This document shows, piece after piece, positions 7,093-15,418 of a DNA stretch of 64,000 nt. The first letter of the stretch is position 1. Every line of letters starts with the position of its first letter. The notes beneath the pieces are model-generated. The model was given only the letters and a program-made list of their open reading frames with translations, did not search any database and was not told the origin of the DNA. The position numbers and the translations under genes are program-made. Origin of the DNA: Schumannella sp. 10F1B-5-1 (GTDB taxonomy: Bacteria > Actinomycetota > Actinomycetes > Actinomycetales > Microbacteriaceae); assembly GCF_006517535.1 (NCBI RefSeq), contig NZ_VHQH01000034.1, forward strand, positions 186,001 through 250,000, given 5' to 3'.

Positions 7093-7878
7093 TCAGCGAC
7101 GGCGTCGGCCGAGCCGGCGCAGCACGCCCCAGCCGGTGACCCGCAGCATCGCCTCGAGCACGATCGCGCCCGACATCTTCGAGCGCCCGGCGACGCGGTC
7201 GCGGAAGGTGATCGGCACCTCGACGACCGGGATGCCCGCATCGAGCACCCGCAGCGCCATGTCGATCTGGAAGCAGTAGCCGCGCGAGTGCACGTCGTCG
7301 AGGTGCGCCGCGCGCAGCGCCTCGAGGCGGTAGGCCCGGTAGCCCGCGGTCGCGTCGCGCACCGGGATGCCGAGCACGAGGCGCGCGTAGGTGTTGCCGG
7401 CGCGGCTCAGCCACCCGCGCCACGGAGCCCAGTCGACGACGCGTCCGCCGGGCACCCAGCGCGACCCGATCGCGAGGCCGGGACCGGCCGGGTCGGCGAC
7501 GGCCGCCAGCAGCGCCGGCAGGCTCTCGAGCGGGTGCGAGCCGTCGGCATCCATCTCGACCACCACGTCGTAGCCGCGCCGGTCCGCCTCGGCGAAGCCG
7601 GCCAGGTAGGCGCGGCCGAGGCCGTCGCGCGTCGTGCGATGCAGCACGCTCACGCGCGGGTCGGCGGCGGCCATCCGGTCGGCGATGTCGCCGGTGCCGT
7701 CGGGGCTGGAGTCGTCGACGACGAGCAGGTCGACATCGGCCACGGACGCGAGCAGGGCGCCGGCGACGCGCTCGAGGTTCTCGGCCTCGTCGTAGGTCGG
7801 CATCACCACGAGCGATCGCGGGCGCGGGCCTCGGGATGCGGGGCCCTGCGGGCCGGGCGCCGTCGCAGGGTCGTCCAT
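7093..7878 (-). CDS. ppm1: Polyprenol-phosphate mannosyltransferase (Ppm1/DPM1 type)
   Basis: GT2 enzyme that makes polyprenyl-phosphate mannose from GDP-mannose, the lipid donor for membrane mannosyltransferases. 261 residues. It shows MPTYDEAENL, VVDDSSPDGTG, VEMDADGSHPLE (the DxD metal site), IGSRWVPGG and FRDRVAGRSKM, all DPM1 hallmarks. There is no C-terminal membrane domain and no fusion to an apolipoprotein N-acyltransferase as in M. tuberculosis Ppm1. An Arg-rich C-terminus may help it sit on the membrane. The start at ATG 7878 is followed by an Arg/Pro linker before the GT core at about residue 22. Confidence 0.88.
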   Translation of the reverse strand: MDDPATAPGPQGPASRGPRPRSLVVMPTYDEAENLERVAGALLASVADVDLLVVDDSSPDGTGDIADRMAAADPRVSVLHRTTRDGLGRAYLAGFAEADRRGYDVVVEMDADGSHPLESLPALLAAVADPAGPGLAIGSRWVPGGRVVDWAPWRGWLSRAGNTYARLVLGIPVRDATAGYRAYRLEALRAAHLDDVHSRGYCFQIDMALRVLDAGIPVVEVPITFRDRVAGRSKMSGAIVLEAMLRVTGWGVLRRLGRRRR

Positions 7879-7888
7879 GTCGCGCTCG

Positions 7889-7894
7889 ACCCTA
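7889..7894 (-). promoter_or_regulatory. Probable -10 box of ppm1
   Basis: TAGGGT on the minus strand, 10 nt before ATG 7878, which leaves a leader of only a few nucleotides and no room for a Shine-Dalgarno. Confidence 0.4.
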
Positions 7895-8000
7895 GTCGAT
7901 GCGATGTCGCCGTCGGCCGTGCACGCGAGGCGGCTTTGCCGAATGCAACACTTCGAGCGGGATGAGGCATGAACCTCTCGACGACCGAGAAGGAGAGATC

Positions 8001-8639
8001 ATGCACGACCTCGACGATGAAGAACGCGCCCTCGAGGAGCGACTGCGCGCACTCGACCCTGCCGGCGCAACCCCGCCCGGACTCGATCGCTTCGTCTCGG
8101 CGACACTCTCCGAAGCGCGACCGCGAAGGGTCACTCGGCGCGCGCGCCTCGTGATCGCGAGCATCGCCGCCGCAACGCTCGTATCCGGCGGCGTGACCGC
8201 CGGAATCAGCTATCAGGACTATCTGATGTCCCGAGAGCCTTTCGTCGGTCTCGATCCCGGCGAGTACCGCACCGACGCCTCTGCGCGTTTCGTGCCGCCC
8301 CTCGGACAAGATGAAGGTGAGCACTGCAACCTCTATCCCGAGTTCCGCGGTCTCACCGGCGACCAGCTCCGGCGCCTTGACGATCTGGTGCGCGAACGCG
8401 ACTGGAGCGATCTGGGTGCTGACGTGATGGCGGCCGCGCGAACGAGCGGAGCGATCCACGACGGCATGACTGCCGATCAGATCGACGCGACCTATTCGGT
8501 CGCCCTTAAGGCCCGGCTCGCGGTCGAGCTGGCGGAGGCCGTGCCCGACCTCCGGGTCTACCCGTCTCCTGCTGGCGACTTCGATGTCGAGGGTCCGTCG
8601 CTGGCGGGGTACACGATCGTCTGCCGAGGCGACTGGTGA
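8001..8639 (+). CDS. Single-pass membrane protein paired with ECF sigma factor; possible anti-sigma
   Basis: No family recognised. 212 residues. An acidic N-terminal cytoplasmic part of about 47 residues (DDEERALEERLRALDPAG) is followed by a basic RRVTRRAR stretch, one membrane span (about 50-70) and an external domain of about 140 residues with two Cys (EHCNLYPEF and the C-terminal TIVCRGDW). ATG 8001 has GAAGGAGAG at good spacing; a longer in-frame start at 7899 lacks this. It overlaps the sigma gene by GTGA, so expression is coupled, as with anti-sigma/sigma pairs. It lacks the HxxxCxxC zinc motif of ZAS anti-sigmas, and its gene comes before the sigma gene. Codons are looser than in neighbours, suggesting transfer. 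Confidence 0.7.
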   Translation: MHDLDDEERALEERLRALDPAGATPPGLDRFVSATLSEARPRRVTRRARLVIASIAAATLVSGGVTAGISYQDYLMSREPFVGLDPGEYRTDASARFVPPLGQDEGEHCNLYPEFRGLTGDQLRRLDDLVRERDWSDLGADVMAAARTSGAIHDGMTADQIDATYSVALKARLAVELAEAVPDLRVYPSPAGDFDVEGPSLAGYTIVCRGDW

Positions 8640-9244
8640 GCGCGGCTCCCGACGCTCGCCGAGCGCGTGTCGAAGGACTGGTTCGACTCACTTCACCTGC
8701 GTTGCTGCGGTACTTCGAACGGCGCGTGCGTCCGGCCGAGGACGCGGCCGATCTGCTCGGCGAGACGCTGCTGGTTCTCTGGCGGAGAGTCGATGCGATC
8801 CCTCGAGATGACGCCGAGGCGCGGATGTGGATGTTCGGAGTCGCGCGTCGCGTCCTCCTGCGGCACCTCCGCCAAGCCGTGCGGGGCGGGGAGCTCGTGG
8901 AGCGCCTGCGCGACGAACTCATGACTGGTCGTGACGCCGGAGCCGCTGAGTCGAGCGCAACTGACCGGGCAGAGCTGGTTGCGGCGCTCGCGCGACTCGC
9001 TCCGCGCGATCGGGAGATCGTCATGCTCGTGGCGTGGGACGGATTCTCTCTCGCCGAGGTCGCGCGTCACCTCCGGGTGCCCGGCGGGACCGTCCGCAGC
9101 CGTTATTCGCGCGCGCGAGCTTCACTACGGCGCACCCTCGACGCGGACCCGGGTGACGACGGGGCGATTGCTACCCGGTCGAATGGCCGTCTGCGGGCAG
9201 TCCACCCGGCGATGCGCCCCGGCGCCGGCGGCGGTCGCGGCTAG
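8636..9244 (+). CDS. ECF-type RNA polymerase sigma factor
   Basis: Sigma-70 family group 4 regulator, 202 residues. Region 2 lies at about 20-80 (LLRYFERRVRPAEDAADLLGE, then LWRRVD and ARRVLLRHLR). Region 4 lies at about 115-170 with the HTH FSLAEVARHLRVPGGTVRSR. A Gly/Arg-rich tail of about 25 residues follows. The GTG at 8636 overlaps the stop of the membrane-protein gene. Its TAG stop (9242-9244) forms part of the predicted -10 box of birA. The promoters it controls, and the inducing signal, are unknown; the companion membrane protein may gate its activity. Confidence 0.85.
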   Translation: MSAAPDARRARVEGLVRLTSPALLRYFERRVRPAEDAADLLGETLLVLWRRVDAIPRDDAEARMWMFGVARRVLLRHLRQAVRGGELVERLRDELMTGRDAGAAESSATDRAELVAALARLAPRDREIVMLVAWDGFSLAEVARHLRVPGGTVRSRYSRARASLRRTLDADPGDDGAIATRSNGRLRAVHPAMRPGAGGGRG

Positions 9245-9247
9245 CCT
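9242..9247 (+). promoter_or_regulatory. Leaderless -10 box of birA
   Basis: TAGCCT, exactly 6 nt before ATG 9254. Its first three bases are also the stop codon of the sigma-factor gene. Confidence 0.7.
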
Positions 9248-9253
9248 GACGCC

Positions 9254-10075
9254 ATGGACCTCCCGCGCAGCGCTCGCGTCGCCGGACGCCTGATCGCGCG
9301 CGAGTCCAGCCCCTCGACCAACGCCGAGCTCGTCGGTCTCGCCGCCGTCGACGACCTGCCCGACCTCACGGCGCTCGTGACGCTCGAGCAGACCGCCGGT
9401 CGCGGCCGCCTCGACCGCGTCTGGACGGCGCCGCCCGGCACGAGCCTGGCGATCTCGGTGCTGCTGCGCACGGTCGATCCGGTCGGCCGTCCCGTGGCGT
9501 TCGACCGGCTCAGCTGGCTGCCGATCGCCGGCGGCGTGGCGATGACCGAGACGATCGCCGAGCTGCTGCCGCACGCCGGCGTCGGCCTCAAGTGGCCCAA
9601 CGACGTGCTGATCGGCGACCGCAAGGTCTGCGGCGTGCTGACCGAGCTCGTGCCCGCCACCGCCGGAGGGACCGGAGCCGTCGTCATCGGCGCCGGGGTC
9701 AACCTGACCATGAGCGCCGAGCAGCTGCCGGTGCCGACCGCGACCTCGCTCGTGATCGAGGGCGCGGCGGCCGAACCGGGCTCGCTCGATGCCGACCTCG
9801 CCGATCGCGTGCTCGCCGACTACCTCGCCCGCCTCCGCTCGCACGTCTCGGCCCTGCTCACCGCGCACGGCGACGCCGAAGGCAGCGGCCTGCGCGCCCG
9901 CGCCCGCGAGCTGTGCGGAACCCTCGGCGGCCAGGTGCGCGTCGAGCTGCCCGACGGCACCAGCCGCGTCGGCACCGCCCGCGACCTCGACCTGCTCGGC
10001 CGGCTCGTGGTGGCCACCGAGCACAGCGACCTCGTCGTGGCGGCCGGCGACGTCATCCACCTGAGGCACGGGTGA
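9254..10075 (+). CDS. birA: Biotin--[acetyl-CoA carboxylase] ligase
   Basis: Adenylates biotin and attaches it to the carrier lysine of acyl-CoA carboxylase. 273 residues, without the N-terminal repressor HTH of E. coli BirA, as in other actinobacteria. Conserved blocks are SPSTNAEL, the biotinyl-AMP loop GRGRLDRVW, GLKWPNDVLIGDRKVCGVLTE and GAGVNLT. The C-terminal SH3-like part runs from about 225. It lies divergent from accD across the sigma-factor insert; in M. tuberculosis birA and accD5 are direct neighbours (from memory). The PH-domain gene starts 4 bp after its stop and is probably co-transcribed. Confidence 0.93.
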   Translation: MDLPRSARVAGRLIARESSPSTNAELVGLAAVDDLPDLTALVTLEQTAGRGRLDRVWTAPPGTSLAISVLLRTVDPVGRPVAFDRLSWLPIAGGVAMTETIAELLPHAGVGLKWPNDVLIGDRKVCGVLTELVPATAGGTGAVVIGAGVNLTMSAEQLPVPTATSLVIEGAAAEPGSLDADLADRVLADYLARLRSHVSALLTAHGDAEGSGLRARARELCGTLGGQVRVELPDGTSRVGTARDLDLLGRLVVATEHSDLVVAAGDVIHLRHG

Positions 10076-10079
10076 TCGC

Positions 10080-10673
10080 ATGAGCGAGCCCGCCCCCGAC
10101 ACCGCCGCGAACCGCACCCAGGAGGTCGTGGTCGCCCGGCTGCGCCCGAGCGCGCGCAGGCTGCTGTGGTCGGCGCTGCTGCTCATCCTGCTCGCGGCCG
10201 CCGCGGCCTACGTGCCCTCGCTGCTGCCCGAGTCGTGGATGTCGATCACCGCCCTCGCGCTGGCCGGCGTGATCGCGATCGCCGGGGTGCTCGTGCCGGT
10301 TCTGCGCTGGCTCAGCCGCAGCTACACGATCACCACCCGCCGCATCGTGATCCGCGCGGGCGTGCTCGTGCGCACCCGGCAGGAGCTGCTGCACAGCCGC
10401 GGCTACGACGTGACCGTGCGGCGCGCCGGCTTCCAGCTCATCGGCAGCGCCGGCGACGTGCTGATCAACACCGGCCTGGATGCGCCCGTGCGGCTGCGCG
10501 ACGTGCCCCACGCCGAGCTCGTGCAGGAGGCGCTGCAGGACCTGATGGAGCGCAGCCTCAATCCGGTCGCGGCGCGACGGCAGCAGGAGCGCTCGCTGCG
10601 GCAGAGCGGGGAGCTCGGGGTGCGCGGCGAGGAGCCGGCGTGGCGGCCGGATCAGTGGGGGCAGAATCAGTGA
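10080..10673 (+). CDS. PH-domain membrane protein (bPH2 type)
   Basis: 197 residues with two membrane spans (about 30-50 and 57-76) followed by a bacterial PH domain containing SYTITTRRIVIRAGVLVRTRQEL, split here as SYTITTRRIVIR and AGVLVRTRQEL. A charged Gln/Arg tail follows. It corresponds in position to Rv3278c beside birA in M. tuberculosis. The function is unknown; bPH2 proteins are membrane-associated scaffolds. Its last 116 bp overlap, tail to tail, the coding region of gtrA on the other strand. Confidence 0.78.
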   Translation: MSEPAPDTAANRTQEVVVARLRPSARRLLWSALLLILLAAAAAYVPSLLPESWMSITALALAGVIAIAGVLVPVLRWLSRSYTITTRRIVIRAGVLVRTRQELLHSRGYDVTVRRAGFQLIGSAGDVLINTGLDAPVRLRDVPHAELVQEALQDLMERSLNPVAARRQQERSLRQSGELGVRGEEPAWRPDQWGQNQ

Positions 10674-11124
10674 CCGTCGCATCCTCGATCGCCTCGGCCG
10701 GGGTGTGCGGCGCGAAGACCCACACCCGGTAGAGCCAGAACCGGAACACCGTGCCGAGCACGAGACCGATCCCGTTGCCCGCGACGTTGTCGGCGACGAC
10801 GCTGTCGAAGCCGAGCGCGTAGCGCGAGACCCACAGGCAGGCCAGCCCGATGAGCAGTCCGCCGACGCTCACGACGCCGAACTGCAGGCCCTCGCGCCAG
10901 ACGCGGTGGCCGCGGTGCTCGCGGAAGGTCCAGAAGCGGTTGCCGAGCCAGTTCGCCACGATCGCCACGGTCGTCGAGATCGCCTTCGCGATCAGCGGGC
11001 CCTCGTGCAGCTGCGCCGGGTGCAGCACGGTCGCGATCAGCAGGTTGAACAGCCCGACGTCGATCACGAAGCCGACGCCGCCGACGAGTCCGAAGCGCAG
11101 CAGCTGCGAGATCAGGCGGCGCAT
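10558..11124 (-). CDS. GtrA family membrane protein
   Basis: 188 residues with four predicted membrane spans (about 8-30, 45-65, 85-105, 115-135) and the GtrA signature LLRFGLVGGVGFVIDVGLF plus WTFREHRG. GtrA proteins help move or present lipid-linked sugars such as polyprenyl-phosphate hexoses. A purine-rich GAGGAAGAGGAG precedes ATG 11124. The C-terminal 50 residues are Ala/Pro/Arg-rich and partly encoded antisense to the PH-domain gene, an unusual 116-bp convergent overlap. It matches Rv3277 in position. Confidence 0.82.
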   Translation of the reverse strand: MRRLISQLLRFGLVGGVGFVIDVGLFNLLIATVLHPAQLHEGPLIAKAISTTVAIVANWLGNRFWTFREHRGHRVWREGLQFGVVSVGGLLIGLACLWVSRYALGFDSVVADNVAGNGIGLVLGTVFRFWLYRVWVFAPHTPAEAIEDATVTDSAPTDPAATPAPRRAPRAPRSAAASAPAAVAPRPD

Positions 11125-11239
11125 CCGGCTCCTCTTCCTCGCGGCTAGGCTCGACGTCGCGGCAGTCTAACCGCCGCCGCTATGGGGCCGAGCGCCCGCA
11201 TCCACAGGGCCGCTCCGGCCCGGAACCCCAGGAGGAATC

Positions 11240-12367
11240 GTGCGAGTCGGCGTCATCGGCGGAGGTCAGCTGGCTCGGATGATGGTGCCCCCCGCGATCG
11301 GGCTCGGCGTCGACATCCGCGTGCTCGCCGAGCAGGAGGGCATGTCGGCCCGCATCGCCGCCACGGCCGTCGGCGACTACACCGACGCCGCGACCGTTCT
11401 CGCCTTCGCGCGCGAGGTCGACGTGATCACCTTCGACCACGAGCACGTGCCGCAGAACGTGCTGAACGCGCTCGTCGACGCGGGCGTCGCGGTGCATCCG
11501 GGGCCGCACGCGCTCGCCGTCGCCCAGGACAAGATCGTCATGCGCGAGCGGCTCACCGCCCTCGGCGCCCCCGTGCCGTCGTGGGGCGTCGTGCGCGACC
11601 GCGGCGAGCTCGCCGCCTTCCTGGATGCGCACGGCGGCGCCGCGGTCGTGAAGACCCCGCGCGGCGGCTACGACGGCAAGGGCGTGCGCGTCGTGCGCAG
11701 CGCCGACGCCGCCGACGACTGGTTCGAGGTGCTCGACGAGGCCGGCGCCGGCGACGGGCTGCTCGCCGAGGAGCTCGTCGACTTCCGCCGCGAGCTGGCG
11801 CAGTCGGTCGCCCGACGCTCGTCCGGCGACGCGGTCGCGTGGACCCTGGTCGAGACCGTGCAGAAGGACGGGGTGTGCGCCGAGGTCACCGCGCCCGCGC
11901 AGAACGCCGGAACCCTCGTCGCCGAGGCCCGCGCGCTCGCGTTCTCGATCGCCGAGGGACTCGACGTGACCGGCGTGCTCGCCGTCGAGCTGTTCGAGAC
12001 CCGCGACGGCCGCCTGCTCGTCAACGAGCTCGCGATGCGTCCGCACAACACCGGCCACTGGTCGATCGACGGCTGCGTCACCAGCCAGTTCGAGCAGCAC
12101 CTGCGCGCCGTGCTCGACCTGCCGCTCGGCGCGACCGACGAGCTCGCGCCCGTCAGCGTCATGGTCAACGTGCTCGGCGGGCCCGCGTCGGGGTCGATGC
12201 TCGACGTGTACCCCGCCGCGCTGGCCGCGCATCCCGACGTGAAGTTCCACTACTACGAGAAGGCCTCGCGCCCCGGGCGCAAGGTCGGCCACGTGACCAC
12301 GACCGGCGGCGACGCCGACGAGACCCTGGGCCGTGCGCGTGCCGCGGCGGAGTTCTTCAGGGGCTGA
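11240..12367 (+). CDS. purK: 5-(carboxyamino)imidazole ribonucleotide synthase
   Basis: ATP-dependent carboxylation of AIR to N5-CAIR in purine synthesis. 375 residues, normal for PurK. It opens [13 protein letters not shown] and has the ATP-grasp blocks [14 protein letters not shown] and [18 protein letters not shown], with [17 protein letters not shown] 11240 follows AGGAGGAATC, a strong Shine-Dalgarno, in contrast with the leaderless genes nearby. purE starts 16 bp after its stop. Confidence 0.95.
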   Translation: MRVGVIGGGQLARMMVPPAIGLGVDIRVLAEQEGMSARIAATAVGDYTDAATVLAFAREVDVITFDHEHVPQNVLNALVDAGVAVHPGPHALAVAQDKIVMRERLTALGAPVPSWGVVRDRGELAAFLDAHGGAAVVKTPRGGYDGKGVRVVRSADAADDWFEVLDEAGAGDGLLAEELVDFRRELAQSVARRSSGDAVAWTLVETVQKDGVCAEVTAPAQNAGTLVAEARALAFSIAEGLDVTGVLAVELFETRDGRLLVNELAMRPHNTGHWSIDGCVTSQFEQHLRAVLDLPLGATDELAPVSVMVNVLGGPASGSMLDVYPAALAAHPDVKFHYYEKASRPGRKVGHVTTTGGDADETLGRARAAAEFFRG

Positions 12368-12371
12368 CTCC

Positions 12372-12377
12372 TACGAT
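12372..12377 (+). promoter_or_regulatory. Leaderless -10 box of purE
   Basis: TACGAT lies 6 nt before GTG 12384, suggesting purE has its own promoter in the 16-bp purK-purE gap. Confidence 0.5.
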
Positions 12378-12383
12378 GGCTCC

Positions 12384-12917
12384 GTGCCATCCACCCCCCT
12401 CGTCTCCGTCGTCATGGGATCGGACTCCGACTGGTCCGTGATGCAGGATGCCGCGACCGCCCTCGGCGAGTTCGGCATCCCGTTCGAGGTCGAGGTCGTC
12501 TCGGCGCACCGCACGCCCCGCCGCCTGATGGAGTTCGGCTCCGAGGCTGCCGGCCGCGGCATCCGCGCGATCATCGCCGGAGCCGGCGGCGCCGCCCACC
12601 TGCCCGGCATGATCGCCTCGGTCACGACCCTGCCCGTCATCGGCGTGCCCGTGCCGCTCGCCCGCCTCGACGGACTCGACAGCCTGCTCTCGATCGTGCA
12701 GATGCCCGCCGGCATCCCGGTCGCGACGGTCTCGATCGGCGGGGCCCGCAACGCGGGACTGCTCTCCGCCCGCATGCTCGGCGCGACCGACCCGACGCTC
12801 GCCGCCCGCCTCGCCGACTACGCCGCCTCGCTCGAGACGATGGTCGCCGAGAAGAACGCGCGGCTTCAGGCGAGCCTGAGCCATCCGGACGACGCGGGTC
12901 CGACCACCGCCTCGTGA
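12384..12917 (+). CDS. purE: N5-carboxyaminoimidazole ribonucleotide mutase
   Basis: Converts N5-CAIR to CAIR in purine synthesis; homo-octamer. 177 residues from GTG 12384, chosen because the -10 box is 6 nt upstream and the length suits the family; an upstream in-frame start at 12333 would run back into purK. Motifs are MGSDSDW for phosphate binding, SAHRTP with the catalytic His, and [11 protein letters not shown]. It follows purK and overlaps the LCP gene by GTGA. Confidence 0.93.
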   Translation: MPSTPLVSVVMGSDSDWSVMQDAATALGEFGIPFEVEVVSAHRTPRRLMEFGSEAAGRGIRAIIAGAGGAAHLPGMIASVTTLPVIGVPVPLARLDGLDSLLSIVQMPAGIPVATVSIGGARNAGLLSARMLGATDPTLAARLADYAASLETMVAEKNARLQASLSHPDDAGPTTAS

Positions 12918-14266
12918 CCGCCGTCACCCCGGTCCGCTACCCCGACCTCCGGTCGGAGAAGCTGATGACCCGGCGGGCGTGGTGGCTCGTCGTGCTCAAC
13001 GTGCTCATCCCCGGCTCGGCGCAGGTGCTGGCCGGCAATCGGCGTCTCGGGCGCTTCGCCCTCGGCACCGACCTCGTGTTCTGGGCCATCGGCATCCTGC
13101 TGATCGCCGGGCTGCTCGTCGCCCGCAGCACGGTCGTCACGATCGTGACGAACCCGATCGTGCTGTGGATCGTCGTCGCTGCGCTCGTCTTCTACGCCGT
13201 GCTCTGGATCGTCTGCACGCTCGACACCCTGCGCCTCGTGCGCTTCGTGCGGGTCAACCGCGTCGCCGGGTCGATCGCGGCGCTGTTCTCGATCGCCGCG
13301 CTCGTGATCACGGGCGGCGGCGCGCTGTACGGCGCGTGGAACGCGGGCGTGACCGCCGGCGTCGTCGGCACGGTCTTCGGCGACGGGGACATCGCCGACC
13401 CGGTCGACGGGCGCTACAACATCCTGCTGCTCGGCGGAGACGCCGGCGCCGACCGCGTGGGACTGCGGCCCGACAGCATCTCGCTCGTCAGCATCGACGC
13501 GGCGACGGGGCAGACGACGATCATCGGCATCCCGCGCAACCTCGAGAACGTGCCGTTCCCGAAGACCTCGCCGATGGCGGAGCAGTTCCCCGACGGCTGG
13601 AGCTGCGCCGACTGCCTCATCAACGCGCTCTACACCTACGGCGAGGAGCACCCCGACCTCTACCCGAAGGCGAAGAGCCAGGGATCGAGCCCGGGCATCG
13701 AGGCGACGAGCGACGGCGTCGAGGCCGTCACCGGGCTGACGGTGCAGTACTACGCGATGATCGACATGAACGGCTTCTCGCAGCTCATCGACGCGCTCGG
13801 CGGCATCGACATCGACGTGAAGACCCGCCTGCCGATCGGCGGAGGGCAGGACTACGACGGCAATCCGACGGGCGTGAAGAAGTGGATCGAGGTCGGGCCG
13901 CAGCACATGGACGGCAACACCGCCCTCTGGTACGCCCGATCGCGTCACGCGGACGACGACTACCACCGCATGGCCCGGCAGCGCGAGGTGCAGCAGGCGC
14001 TGCTCAAGCAGTTCACCCCGGCGAACGTGCTGACCAAGTTCCAGGCCGTCGCGCAGGCGGGCGGCAACATCGTCGAGACCGACATCCCGCAGCCCATGCT
14101 CGGGAAGTTCGTCGACCTGGCCGATCTGTCGCGCAAGCAGAAGATCACCGATCTCGAGCTCGTGCCGCCGCAGGTCGAGACCTGGGACCCCGACTACGAC
14201 GAGATCCACCAGATGGTGGCCGACGTCACGAAGGTCGCGAGCGCGAGCCCGTCGCCGAACGGCTGA
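12914..14266 (+). CDS. LytR-CpsA-Psr (LCP) family cell-wall polymer ligase
   Basis: Extracytoplasmic phosphotransferase that links polyprenyl-pyrophosphate-carried glycans to peptidoglycan. 450 residues. Three to four hydrophobic spans fill residues 22-140, more than the single anchor of classical LCP proteins. The LCP domain is at about 165-420 with [19 protein letters not shown] and [20 protein letters not shown], which carries the substrate-phosphate Arg residues. The GTG start is coupled to purE by GTGA. It sits next to the glycan island and likely attaches its products; M. tuberculosis cpsA (Rv3267) is in the matching place. Confidence 0.92.
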   Translation: MTAVTPVRYPDLRSEKLMTRRAWWLVVLNVLIPGSAQVLAGNRRLGRFALGTDLVFWAIGILLIAGLLVARSTVVTIVTNPIVLWIVVAALVFYAVLWIVCTLDTLRLVRFVRVNRVAGSIAALFSIAALVITGGGALYGAWNAGVTAGVVGTVFGDGDIADPVDGRYNILLLGGDAGADRVGLRPDSISLVSIDAATGQTTIIGIPRNLENVPFPKTSPMAEQFPDGWSCADCLINALYTYGEEHPDLYPKAKSQGSSPGIEATSDGVEAVTGLTVQYYAMIDMNGFSQLIDALGGIDIDVKTRLPIGGGQDYDGNPTGVKKWIEVGPQHMDGNTALWYARSRHADDDYHRMARQREVQQALLKQFTPANVLTKFQAVAQAGGNIVETDIPQPMLGKFVDLADLSRKQKITDLELVPPQVETWDPDYDEIHQMVADVTKVASASPSPNG

Positions 14267-14287
14267 GCTGGCGGCGGCGCGGTCGAC

Positions 14288-15418
14288 TCAGATGTCGGCG
14301 TGCAGCTGCCAGACCTTCTCGGCCGCATCCCGCCAGCTGTAGGCGCGCGACCGGTCGGCGCCGGCGGTGCTGAGCCGCTGAGCGACCTCGCCGTCGCGCA
14401 GCACGAGCTCGATCCCCTCGCGCAGACGCGCGGCGTACTCGGCGTCGTCGTCGCTGCGCTCGACCAGGTGGGCGGCATCGGCGGCGACCTCGGTCAGCGC
14501 CGGAGCATCCGAGCTCACGACCGGGGCGCCGAAGGCGAAGGCCTCGAGCGAGGCGAGGCCGAAGCCCTCATCGCGGCTCGGGTTCACCATCACTCGGGCG
14601 CGGCTGTAGGCGACCGCCAGATCGTCGTCGTCGATCGCGCCGAGCGCGACCACCCGGTCGGACGGGATGCCGGACTCGTCGATCGCGCGCTCGAGGGTGT
14701 CGTCGCCCCAGGCCGGGTCTCCCGCGATCACGAGCGGTGCCTCCACGTCGCTCATCGCCGTCAGCAGCGGCCGCAGCGCCTTGCGCGGATTGAGCGTGGC
14801 GAGCGTGAGCACGTAGGTCTCGGGCAGCCCCAGGCGCTCGAGGCGCTCGGCGACGTCGTCGGGCACGAGCAGTCCCGGCGAGACGGCGCCGCCGATGACC
14901 CGCACGCGGTCGCCGAAGTCCGCGTGCTCGGCCAGCTGCGCGGCCACCGCGTGGGTCGGCACGACGATGGCGTCGGCGTAGCGCTCGGCCCGCTTGATCA
15001 TGTTCTGGTGCCACGACGCCGGGCGGCCCGAGATCGTCTCGGGCGCCGTCCACGGCAGCGCGTCGTGCACCGTCACGATCATCTGATCACCGGTCGCGGC
15101 GCGATCGTGCTTGCGCAGCGGAGCGAGCAGGCTCGGTGCGTGGATCATGCCGCCGATCGGCGAGACCGTGAAACCGTGCTGCCAGACGGCCGCCATCTCG
15201 CGACGGGCCAGCACGCTCTTGAGCAGGCCCGACATGCCCGGCAATCGCCGCTCGAGCTCGCGGTAGTCGTCGTCGCGCGACGCCGAGACGATGCCCTCGA
15301 CGTCGCAGTCGCGGGGCGCCGTGGCGATGAGCGCACGCGTCAGATCCTCGGTGTAGCGGGCGAGGCCGCGCGTCGACGGGTCGAGGATGCCGTCGATCAC
15401 GACGCGGAGGGTCGTCAC
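14288..15418 (-). CDS. Glycosyltransferase family 4
   Basis: GT-B enzyme of 376 residues. It opens LRVVIDGILDPSTRGLARYTEDLTRAL, split as LRVVIDGIL and GLARYTEDL. The C-terminal domain has LATLNPRKALRPLL, NPSRDEGFGLASLEAFAFG (the GT4 E(x7)E motif) and SSDAPALTEVA. The GTG at 15418 overlaps the ABC-ATPase stop by 4 nt, so permease, ATPase and transferase form one operon. Its codons are strictly GC-ending, unlike the two ABC genes upstream, so the operon may be mosaic. Probably a rhamnosyl- or mannosyl-type transferase; donor unknown. Confidence 0.82.
   Translation of the reverse strand: MTTLRVVIDGILDPSTRGLARYTEDLTRALIATAPRDCDVEGIVSASRDDDYRELERRLPGMSGLLKSVLARREMAAVWQHGFTVSPIGGMIHAPSLLAPLRKHDRAATGDQMIVTVHDALPWTAPETISGRPASWHQNMIKRAERYADAIVVPTHAVAAQLAEHADFGDRVRVIGGAVSPGLLVPDDVAERLERLGLPETYVLTLATLNPRKALRPLLTAMSDVEAPLVIAGDPAWGDDTLERAIDESGIPSDRVVALGAIDDDDLAVAYSRARVMVNPSRDEGFGLASLEAFAFGAPVVSSDAPALTEVAADAAHLVERSDDDAEYAARLREGIELVLRDGEVAQRLSTAGADRSRAYSWRDAAEKVWQLHADI

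Noticed and set aside
7065-7115. GTCGGCGACGGCGTC-type short repeats at the ppm1 end as a CRISPR or VNTR
   Set aside because: Simple GC-rich low-complexity sequence with irregular units and no spacers.
5387-7279. Long open frame (about 630 codons) on the plus strand opposite accD
   Set aside because: Low-complexity Val/Asp/Leu/Ala translation typical of the antisense of GC-strict codons; accD on the other strand is certain.
12333-12383. Longer PurE start at 12333
   Set aside because: It would overlap purK by 35 bp and add a non-family N-terminus; the -10 box spacing supports GTG 12384.
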